NCBI RefSeq assembly: GCF_002505485.1
Contig: NZ_DAVG01000042.1
Coordinates: 1-20,387, forward strand
Length of the DNA: 20,387 nt
Reading direction: 5' to 3'
DNA from: Methanosarcina sp. UBA5
GTDB lineage: Archaea > Halobacteriota > Methanosarcinia > Methanosarcinales > Methanosarcinaceae
Shown: piece after piece, positions 1 to 6,650 of the stretch
How the letters are laid out: every line of letters begins with the position of its first letter
Position numbering within the stretch: the stretch's first letter is position 1
Position numbers and translations under genes: made by a program
The notes under the pieces: model-generated
What the model was told of the DNA's origin: nothing
Databases searched by the model: none
What the model saw: only the letters and a program-made list of their open reading frames with translations

Positions 1-326
1 CACTTTTCGGATAGGCTCTAAACCCTTAAATTGAAAAAAAAAGGTAAGGGCTGAAGAAGAGTGGGGGAGTTTTTTATGAAGTTTTCCTGATTAACCAGTT
101 TTGGATATTGACGAGTTTCATAACTGAACGAAAGCCGGTTAGAATAGGTCTGCATGGTAAGACCAGTGTTAAAAAATAGTTAAGCTTTTTTACTACGTTC
201 GTTTCAGAAACCCCTAGTACTCCCACTAACGTGTCAGGTTTTTCAACAGTCTCCTATGCTCCTGCTCTTTTTATACCTTTCAATCTTTCTCTTCTGCTTA
301 TCAGATTCTCTACCTCTAGGAATCCC
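1..326. other. Intergenic region downstream of the GH15 gene
   Basis: I find no convincing gene here. A minus-strand frame of about 60 codons is open between 253 and 74, but it has no ATG or ribosome-binding site near its beginning. The only structural signal is the A6/T6 inverted repeat near 171-191, listed separately. Confidence 0.5.
171..191 (-). terminator. Possible terminator of the glucan operon
   Basis: Six A (171-176) and six T (186-191) frame a 9-base spacer that holds an AAGCTT palindrome. Either strand therefore carries a U-run, which fits archaeal oligo-U termination. It lies about 135 bases past the GH15 stop codon on the minus strand. The stem is pure A-T, so the call is weak. 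Confidence 0.3.
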
Positions 327-2348
327 TTAACTTTCTTTTGTATTTCCGGCTTTTCTCCTGCAGATTTTGTCCAGAAGCAGAATGTTATTAAGTATCAGAG
401 ATCCGCTCCATCCGAGGGGGATTGCCCATGCAGGGCTGCCTGTAGACTTATCCACCTGCTCCGGGAGAAGTCCTGTACTGGTTGCTCCTGCAAGAGCCCA
501 CTTGAGGCATTTAATTCCTTCAATGGTCAGGCTTTTCACGTTTTCATCAAAGTTTTCTTCTTTCCCAGGGGGAGTCTCGGGCGTGGAGGCAAATACTGTT
601 TTTTCATCGGGGAGTTCAAGGGCAAGGGTAAACATTGCTTCCGAAAGCCAGAGAGTGGTTACTACCCACGGGTTTCCGTTAATGTAACTGTCGTTTTCAT
701 ACCTTTTGATGCCGTAACCGAGATTTATGGGTACTGAGAGCTTTTTCTGAATATTCTCTATCATGAAGTGGATCATATCTCTCTCGATTGGGTCTTTTGG
801 AGAGAGCATTCCAAAAGGAACATAGGTGCCGAGAATACTTGCGTCAATGGTTTTGTCCAGCTTCTCGTTAATTACTCCTTTTGCAAAGTAACCTTCCTGA
901 AGCCAGAAACGGTCAATCGTAGCCTGTTTGACGAACTCCGCCCTCTTTTTCCAGCGCCTTGCCATGCCAGCTTCCCCATTTTCTTCAGCCAGGTGGGAAG
1001 CACCCATGAGTCCGGCATAGATTGAAGCATTTGTATATGTGAAAATTCCGTAGTAAGTCTCCCATAGATCCATACAGCTTTCGTGAATTCCTGACTTGGT
1101 CCGTTTCATCAGGTATTCGGCAGCCCTGAGTATGGAGACCCAGACCTCTTCAAGAAATTCAGCTTTTTTCAGACCTTCGAGAATCCTATAATAAACATCC
1201 ATAGCATAGAGCGTGGATCCGGTTTCGTCGATCTGAGTCGAGTAGTCAAAGTTGCCCCACGAGGGAGCTATATCTCCATTTAGCCAGTAGCGTTGAAACC
1301 AGGAACCATCGGAAAGCTGAGTCTGGATGCACCATTTGAAAAAGATATCACAGTAGTCTGGATAGCCTGAGTGCTTTAATGCGAGCACAATTTCTGCAGC
1401 ATCTCTATTCCAGCAGAATCCATATCCTCCGCATTTCTCAAAGTTTGAGTCAAACTCAGGAGCAGCTACAAAAGACCCATATTCGCGGTCATTAAGGAGG
1501 TAAAGCATGAGAAGAGCCCGGTTGTAAGCGTTGAACAATTCCTGCCGTAGGTTATTGTATTCTTCGAGCCCTGGGATTTTGATCACCTGCTTTCTGGAAA
1601 GCCACATAACCCAGTGTTCTCGCGTCTTCTCAAAAATATATTCTAAAGGCAGTTTTGAGAGCTCCTGCATTCTCTTATATAGGAGGCGTCGGGAAGAAGC
1701 AGCGCCTATAAGGATAACAAACTCGTTTGCTCCGTCAGCCTCAAGTTCGAGATCCCAGCCAGCCGCGTTATTAATATTTCCGATGTCTTCTTTGTTCCCC
1801 TGGAGTTTTCCATCTTCCATATCATATTTGGCATTCGTCCACCATATAGTATCCATCGCCTTTCCAATTTGCCACTCAGTAAACTCTGGCTGGGAGTATA
1901 TCCCTATATGATAATTTTGCCAGTACTGTACGAGTAAATGAGTGTCGGTATCGCAAAACCCGGAGTTCTTCTTGGAGGTTTCCCCTACGTTAAAATTTGA
2001 GTAATAAAAAAATTTTCCTGAAAGCTTTTTCTGGGACTGGACTTTAAACCTGCGGATAAGGACAGGCACGTCAGGGTGCACAAGGTCAAGAATGGAAATC
2101 CGGATTCCCGAATCATGATAAAGTTTTGTTGACACGATATTTGTGTCCTCTATGTAGTTCTGGATGCCGTGCCACTCGTTATCATTGGTCCAGAGAAGCC
2201 TTTCTCCTGTATGGATACAGGCGACGGATTCCTCGACGTGCTGAGCATGGTCTCGCCGGGGATAAAAAAAACCTATGATTTCCCCCTTTTTTCCCATTGT
2301 TACAAGCAGCTCGTCATTTCCGAGAATAACATTGGGTTGTTTTATCAC
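327..2348 (-). CDS. GH15 family glucoamylase-like glycoside hydrolase
   Basis: The predicted protein is 673 residues and should release glucose from the ends of alpha-glucans or maltodextrins. No signal peptide is seen, so it is probably cytoplasmic. An N-terminal beta-rich region (about 1-240) precedes an alpha/alpha-barrel (about 265-660), the archaeal and bacterial GH15 layout. Family landmarks are CWNRD (312-316), DGSW (347-350), the LWE general acid (E430) followed by a TYTNAS stretch, and the general-base segment LPEQ (E630) ending in PLGWS. Both catalytic glutamates are present. The start is a GTG whose bases overlap the stop codon of the V4R gene (GTGA), with a GAGGGGAG ribosome-binding site just upstream, so translation is probably coupled. 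It is the last gene of the four-gene operon. Substrate choice (glycogen, maltose or another alpha-glucoside) cannot be read from the sequence. Confidence 0.93.
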   Translation of the reverse strand: MIKQPNVILGNDELLVTMGKKGEIIGFFYPRRDHAQHVEESVACIHTGERLLWTNDNEWHGIQNYIEDTNIVSTKLYHDSGIRISILDLVHPDVPVLIRRFKVQSQKKLSGKFFYYSNFNVGETSKKNSGFCDTDTHLLVQYWQNYHIGIYSQPEFTEWQIGKAMDTIWWTNAKYDMEDGKLQGNKEDIGNINNAAGWDLELEADGANEFVILIGAASSRRLLYKRMQELSKLPLEYIFEKTREHWVMWLSRKQVIKIPGLEEYNNLRQELFNAYNRALLMLYLLNDREYGSFVAAPEFDSNFEKCGGYGFCWNRDAAEIVLALKHSGYPDYCDIFFKWCIQTQLSDGSWFQRYWLNGDIAPSWGNFDYSTQIDETGSTLYAMDVYYRILEGLKKAEFLEEVWVSILRAAEYLMKRTKSGIHESCMDLWETYYGIFTYTNASIYAGLMGASHLAEENGEAGMARRWKKRAEFVKQATIDRFWLQEGYFAKGVINEKLDKTIDASILGTYVPFGMLSPKDPIERDMIHFMIENIQKKLSVPINLGYGIKRYENDSYINGNPWVVTTLWLSEAMFTLALELPDEKTVFASTPETPPGKEENFDENVKSLTIEGIKCLKWALAGATSTGLLPEQVDKSTGSPAWAIPLGWSGSLILNNILLLDKICRRKAGNTKES

Positions 2349-3154
2349 CGCGTCTCCCCTCTCAGCTGATATTCCTGGCTTGTACCGCCCGACGGCGCCG
2401 GCGAGATTATGTGTTCGCAGACCTGCTTTCCTGTAGCTTTACAGCTTACCTCCCTCACACTTATATTTTTCCCGAAATATTCGGTCAGGTAACCTGCAAA
2501 ATAACCGCTCATAAAGGCACAAACTGGCTGGTCCGACCCTCCGTAGACGTCAGCTATAAATGAGTCTTTCACAGTGATTTTTCCTTCATAAGTTCTGGGA
2601 TCACATTCTATTTCCAGAATTCCCCAACCCACACCTCTATAGAGTTCTGCAAGCACGCTTGCAAAATTACTGTCATTAAGGTCCAGAATACTCTTGAAAT
2701 ACTTTGCTGCGTGAGTCCCACCCTTAAGTCCTGAAAGAGTGAGAAGTCCTTCGGCATGGGGGGCACTCTGGTTAAGGGTTTTAATGATATCAACAATGGT
2801 AAGCGCCCTTGCCATGACTCCCCTGACTCCTATAACATTTAGAGGGAAGTCCACGGAATAAACCATCCCATACTCCGAAATCCCGTATTCTACCTCACTT
2901 ACAACCTCAAGTTCCTTTATTTTTCGGGCGAAATTCTCTGGATCAACATCTTTGTTAAGCTCGGTAAATACTGAGTATTCTCCGGTTTTCTGTGTAATAT
3001 TATCCAGATGACCAAACATAATGAACGCATTCTCTTTTTCGAGAAAGTCAGTTATTAAAGACAGAGATCCGGGTTCTTTCGAGTAGATTATCTTAAACCA
3101 TACAATCTGCGAGCTTTCATTGAAGCCTGCAAACATGAATAAGTCTCTTACCAT
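2345..3154 (-). CDS. ACT-like plus V4R domain ligand-binding protein
   Basis: The product is 269 residues. Residues about 17-92 look like an ACT-type beta-alpha-beta regulatory domain (SKEPGSLSLITDFL, then a second half near VSEVEYGISEYG). Residues about 100-252 match the V4R (4-vinyl reductase) fold, with the conserved end segment C238-x7-C246-x-H248 and a further Cys at 212. V4R domains are small-molecule-binding modules found in regulators such as XylR/DmpR-type proteins and in bacteriochlorophyll enzyme BchJ; the two Cys and His are often taken to bind metal. I see no DNA-binding domain. The gene sits 38 bases after the intact GH57 gene and overlaps GH15 by GTGA, so it is made together with the hydrolases. 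A role as a metabolite sensor or allosteric partner is inference. Confidence 0.82.
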   Translation of the reverse strand: MVRDLFMFAGFNESSQIVWFKIIYSKEPGSLSLITDFLEKENAFIMFGHLDNITQKTGEYSVFTELNKDVDPENFARKIKELEVVSEVEYGISEYGMVYSVDFPLNVIGVRGVMARALTIVDIIKTLNQSAPHAEGLLTLSGLKGGTHAAKYFKSILDLNDSNFASVLAELYRGVGWGILEIECDPRTYEGKITVKDSFIADVYGGSDQPVCAFMSGYFAGYLTEYFGKNISVREVSCKATGKQVCEHIISPAPSGGTSQEYQLRGETR

Positions 3155-3192
3155 GTGACCTGACTCCCATGAGTTAGTATGTGTTCTTTAGT

Positions 3193-4389
3193 TTAAGCTA
3201 TTGCGTTAAGTTTTCTGAATACCTGTGCTTTGAAATCCATAAGTACAGCCATGAAATTAACCGCTGCATCAAAAGGTGTAGAGTGAACGCTGAAGTATGA
3301 ATGTACATCCCCATCTCCGAGCCATTTGGTACACATATAGTAGTAATGGTCCGAAGTCAGCAGATGCTTCCATATACGCAGGATTTCAGGGTCTCCTGTC
3401 TTCCTTACAAAGGGCTCAAGCAGTTTTATTTCTTCAAAGCAGCGCCTTTGCATATCGTTTCCAAGCCATGCACTTGTATCACGTTCCATATCCGCCCAGG
3501 AAATTGTGGAAAAGTCCCCAACATCGATCTCGGCTACAGATGAGTATTTTTCGACAAGCTCACTAGGGGTGCTGAAGTCCAGGTGAGTCTTGAGCACTTC
3601 CTCGGGAAGTTCTTTCAGGAAGGAAAATATCCCGGTTTCTTCCCACTGATGCTCTCCGAAGGTCTCATAGTCCATGAAAATATTAATACAATCTTCATTA
3701 ATTCCTGAAGCCCATGAAGCCCACTTTTCTGCAGTCAGAGGGTACCCTTCCCACCACCTTGCTGAAAACCTGTATCCTATATCGTCACTTAATTTGTAAT
3801 TTCTGAAGATTATGGGAAGCCCCGAACCTTTTGCCCTGTAAAGCACGTTGGGAGACCTTCCATCAAGCATATGATCCGCACCTTCGGTAAGGATCGCCCT
3901 GTACCCTAGATCCGAAACAAGCTTTGCTATCGTGTTATTATAAAGCAGTTCGGTATTCCTGAACACCTGAGGTTTAACTCCCAGAAGGTCAAACATAAGT
4001 TCTCTGTGTTCTTTTATTTCCTCAACAAATTCGGTTTTGTCTTCAAAAAGGCTTGAGAGGGAATGATAAAAGGTTTCGTCCAGAAATTCCACTGCTCCGG
4101 TTTTCGCCATCTGCCGGAAACCTTCGAGGACATCTTTTTCCCAGAGTTCGCATTGTTCGAGCAGGGTTCCGGTAATCGAAAGAGAAAATCTGAATTCTCC
4201 TTTATGTTCGTCAAGAGCGTCCAGGAGGAGCCTGTTTGTAGGAATATAACATTTCCGGGCTACTCTTTCAAAGATCTCCCTGTTGCTCCTCTCGTCAAAA
4301 TAGCGGAAAAAGCCTGATCGGTCGTCAGGCCAGAACCTGCGCAATCTGAACGGTTGATGTGCCTGGAAATACATGCAAACCGAGGTCAT
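3193..4389 (-). CDS. GH57 family alpha-amylase-type glycoside hydrolase (intact active site)
   Basis: The protein is 398 residues, in the size range of short archaeal GH57 alpha-amylase-type enzymes, and should cut or rearrange internal alpha-1,4-glucan bonds in the cytoplasm. GH57 landmarks are visible in order: HQP (11-13) near the N-terminus, the nucleophile segment RNTELLY with E147, the acid/base segment MDYETFGEH with D240, and a late DTSAWLGN block (304-311). The start ATG overlaps the stop of the upstream GH57-like gene (ATGA, 4386-4389) and follows a strong GGAGGAGG ribosome-binding site. With GH15 two genes downstream, the natural reading is endo-acting plus exo-acting breakdown of glycogen. 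Other GH57 activities (4-alpha-glucanotransferase, branching enzyme, amylopullulanase) cannot be excluded, though the length argues against the larger types. Confidence 0.92.
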   Translation of the reverse strand: MTSVCMYFQAHQPFRLRRFWPDDRSGFFRYFDERSNREIFERVARKCYIPTNRLLLDALDEHKGEFRFSLSITGTLLEQCELWEKDVLEGFRQMAKTGAVEFLDETFYHSLSSLFEDKTEFVEEIKEHRELMFDLLGVKPQVFRNTELLYNNTIAKLVSDLGYRAILTEGADHMLDGRSPNVLYRAKGSGLPIIFRNYKLSDDIGYRFSARWWEGYPLTAEKWASWASGINEDCINIFMDYETFGEHQWEETGIFSFLKELPEEVLKTHLDFSTPSELVEKYSSVAEIDVGDFSTISWADMERDTSAWLGNDMQRRCFEEIKLLEPFVRKTGDPEILRIWKHLLTSDHYYYMCTKWLGDGDVHSYFSVHSTPFDAAVNFMAVLMDFKAQVFRKLNAIA

Positions 4390-5522
4390 GTTCCCTCCTC
4401 CAGCACAGCTCTCCTGAAATCGGACAGGATGGAAAAATAATTCACAGCTTTTTCATATCCTTCCCTGATATTCTCAGAGCTCATGGAAAAAAAGATTTCA
4501 CTTTGTTGAAGATAACCGAATATCTGTTTTAATTCTCGATAATTTTTACTTTCTTTAAGCCCTGAGAGTTCCTCTCCAATTCTTACCAGTTCTCGCAGGT
4601 AAAGCTGCTGAGCATGGTTTCCTAATGCATTATGCATCCCGTAGCGGATTGTCTGCTCGGTTCCCAGGGTAGGAAGTTTTACAGGCTCAAATCTTTTCAC
4701 AGCTTCAGACGGTGTGAGCATCTCAATGCCCCTGGCTTTTAGGACTTCTGGAAACTTCCGGATAAAATCGTCTATCATACTTTTATTTCTGTAGTGAAAG
4801 CAGAGGCTTGTGTAATTAAAATAAAGAGTCAGGATGTCACCTTCCATGCTGGCAATCCAGTCCGCGAACTTTTCTGGAATAAGAGGATATCCTTGCCATT
4901 CTTTTTCCGAAAAACGCAGTTCTAGATCTTCGCTCAGGTTTATGTGCCTCAACAAAGTCGGAAGATGGTTCTCAAAGACATGTACAGGGTCATATCCATT
5001 CATGAGATTCCTGGATCCTTCGGTTATAAGACAGTTAAAACCAAGATCAGTAAGAATCTTCTCTACTCTTTCAGTGTACAGAAGCTCTGTGTTCACGAAA
5101 GTTTCGGGGTTGGTATCCAGTAATTCCCGAAGCATTTCCCTGTACATTAGCACTTCTTCCTTAAACCAGGAAAGATCGGGATACAACGAACTCAGGGAGT
5201 AATAATTGCAGCTTCCTGTAAATTCCACGCTCCCATTTTCCCCAAGTTCGCGGAATGATTCGAGAAGTTCGGGGTCCCATCGACACTGTCCAAGGAACGG
5301 CCCGGATAGATCAAAGGAATATTTTCCTCCTCTTTCTATGGACTCCATAATCAGATCATTAAGGCGTAAAAACTGCCGGCTTGTTTTTAAAAATTTTGAA
5401 AAAATATTATTCCGGTCAAAATACCGGTCCATTTCAGGCACCCCGAAAAACCCTTCTACAGGCCAGTACCACTTGGGACTGTAAGGCAGATGCACTCCCA
5501 TACAGATGCATACAGCTTTCAT
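4386..5522 (-). CDS. GH57-like protein with altered catalytic site (probable pseudoenzyme)
   Basis: This 378-residue protein is a clear paralogue of the next gene and aligns along its whole length. Shared blocks include NTELLY (E146 in the nucleophile position), EGYPL versus QGYPL, TPSE, and the late ALGN/WLGN block. Two GH57 motifs are degraded. The N-terminal HQP has become HLP (11-13). The acid/base segment MDYETFGEH has become FNYTSLCFH, placing N236 where D240 of the intact copy sits. Normal hydrolysis would therefore be lost or strongly changed. It is the first gene of the operon and is joined to the intact GH57 by an ATGA overlap, so the two are probably made in similar amounts and may form a complex. 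No clear Shine-Dalgarno precedes its ATG. The altered site is seen directly; a regulatory or scaffolding role is inference. Confidence 0.85.
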   Translation of the reverse strand: MKAVCICMGVHLPYSPKWYWPVEGFFGVPEMDRYFDRNNIFSKFLKTSRQFLRLNDLIMESIERGGKYSFDLSGPFLGQCRWDPELLESFRELGENGSVEFTGSCNYYSLSSLYPDLSWFKEEVLMYREMLRELLDTNPETFVNTELLYTERVEKILTDLGFNCLITEGSRNLMNGYDPVHVFENHLPTLLRHINLSEDLELRFSEKEWQGYPLIPEKFADWIASMEGDILTLYFNYTSLCFHYRNKSMIDDFIRKFPEVLKARGIEMLTPSEAVKRFEPVKLPTLGTEQTIRYGMHNALGNHAQQLYLRELVRIGEELSGLKESKNYRELKQIFGYLQQSEIFFSMSSENIREGYEKAVNYFSILSDFRRAVLEEGT

Positions 5523-5710
5523 AACACAATAATCTAGTGCGGAAACCTACTAAAAACTATTGTTTTGGTTAACTACGGGGTCCATCCCAAAATAATTTTA
5601 GCCTCAAATTGAGAAGAGTTTCAGAAATATTTCCCGTGATTGGAAATGCTATGATTATTATTAATTCGACATTCTAAGTAGCGATTTTGAGTATAGAGAT
5701 AGTTTTATCG

Positions 5711-6286
5711 TTAGTTTAGGATTTGAGTATCAATAATATTTTTCATCAATATAAAAGAGAATTTAACGCCTTCTTTTTCCGACAGAATATTTTTGAGATA
5801 TATCTTTGACTCGTCTTCATACTTTTGAGGAAAATTAACGCTTAAATAAGTCATTTTTTTCTTTTGTTCTTCCCATATTCGGTACTTTACAGTTTCTTTT
5901 CCTCGACATTTCTTGAGAAATCTATCAATTGACTTACCTTCTTTATTCCAATTAATTATTCTCTTACTAAACCAAACTTCATCCCAGCTTTCAAAAAAAG
6001 GAAAATGAATAATTATATTTCTAATAGTTTTGAATAGATCACTTCCAATTTCTGCTTCATTAGGAGGTCTTGTTTTTCTCATTTGTTCTATAGCCCAACC
6101 AATTGGTTCATAGTTAAGTAACTCCGAATAAATTGCAAATCCTTCTTTAATCTTAGAAAACCTATTCCACTCATCTTTTTCGAAAAAAGAATCGTCCATT
6201 ACCTCTTCAAAAATATTATAAAAACGATTATAAGCTAAAGTCAAAAATTCTATCTCTGCTGGATTCGGTCTTAGATCTTCAATCAT
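5711..6286 (-). CDS. Uncharacterised AT-rich protein with an RNxxxH (HEPN-like) motif
   Basis: I do not recognise the family with certainty. The protein is 191 residues from the ATG at 6286 (194 from an upstream TTG at 6295), charged, largely helical in appearance, and without signal peptide or membrane segments. Its clearest motif is IRNIIIHFPFF, giving R-N-x3-H at residues 89-94 of the ATG form, followed by SWDEVW. This is the R-N-x(3)-H signature of HEPN domains, many of which are RNases in toxin-antitoxin and phage-defence modules. Base composition is clearly more AT-rich than the flanking glucan operon and purL, which suggests recent acquisition. No MNT nucleotidyltransferase or small antitoxin gene lies next to it, so it would be a solitary member. 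Neither start has a good ribosome-binding site. The HEPN assignment rests on one motif. Confidence 0.7.
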   Translation of the reverse strand: MIEDLRPNPAEIEFLTLAYNRFYNIFEEVMDDSFFEKDEWNRFSKIKEGFAIYSELLNYEPIGWAIEQMRKTRPPNEAEIGSDLFKTIRNIIIHFPFFESWDEVWFSKRIINWNKEGKSIDRFLKKCRGKETVKYRIWEEQKKKMTYLSVNFPQKYEDESKIYLKNILSEKEGVKFSFILMKNIIDTQILN

Positions 6287-6650
6287 GTTATTCAAATAAA
6301 TTCGACTTGATTAAACATTTTTTTATTTTTTGTTATACCCTTAGAAAGTTTGTAGTTTTCAATCCCTATATGAAGAAACTTAAAACCTCTGATCTACCCT
6401 GGATTAGAAAATATGTAAAATTTATAGAGGTCGGGGACGAATTCAAGGATTAACAAGTAGCTTAGATTAAAAAATCAACTTAAAAGATATAAGGGAAGCA
6501 GAAATCTCGTGCTTCCAAAAACAAGGCATGGGAGGAAAAACCGTAGCCTTGTAAGTTATCCCACTTGAGTAAAACTTATTTACAATATTTCTCAGCCCTC
6601 TTGAGCGAAGCGAAAAGGGCACCGTCCTCCCGAGACGGGACTCGGGGATC
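6287..6650. other. Intergenic region with small hairpins
   Basis: No established gene. The region carries an AT-rich stretch (6310-6340) and a 27-codon frame starting at ATG 6370 (MKKLKTSDLPWIRK...) without a ribosome-binding site, perhaps a gene remnant. It also holds a 7-bp perfect hairpin at 6494-6516 (GGAAGCA/TGCTTCC), a 6-bp hairpin at 6522-6551 (CAAGGC/GCCTTG), and the GC-rich double hairpin next to purL described separately. A TATA-like CTTATATC reads on the minus strand near 6485-6493, about 200 bases before the upstream end of the HEPN-like gene. Confidence 0.45.
6595..6646 (-). terminator. GC-rich double hairpin just after purL
   Basis: Immediately past the purL stop on the minus strand are two hairpins. 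The first is CCCGAG/CTCGGG with a 6-base loop (6629-6646). The second is GCCCT/AGGGC closing a loop rich in GCGAAGCG (6595-6620). No strong U-run follows, so they may act in 3'-end processing or mRNA stability rather than as a classic terminator. The compact GC-rich form stands out from the AT-rich surroundings and could be a copy of a dispersed intergenic repeat. Confidence 0.45.

Noticed and set aside
74..253. Open minus-strand frame of about 60 codons downstream of GH15
   Set aside because: No ATG or ribosome-binding site near its beginning and no recognisable family; length is within chance expectation.
231..1025. Plus-strand frames across the GH15 gene
   Set aside because: They are antisense to a gene with intact GH15 catalytic motifs and show no family motif.
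5711..6286. Complete toxin-antitoxin pair
   Set aside because: No nucleotidyltransferase or small antitoxin frame lies on either side of the HEPN-like gene.
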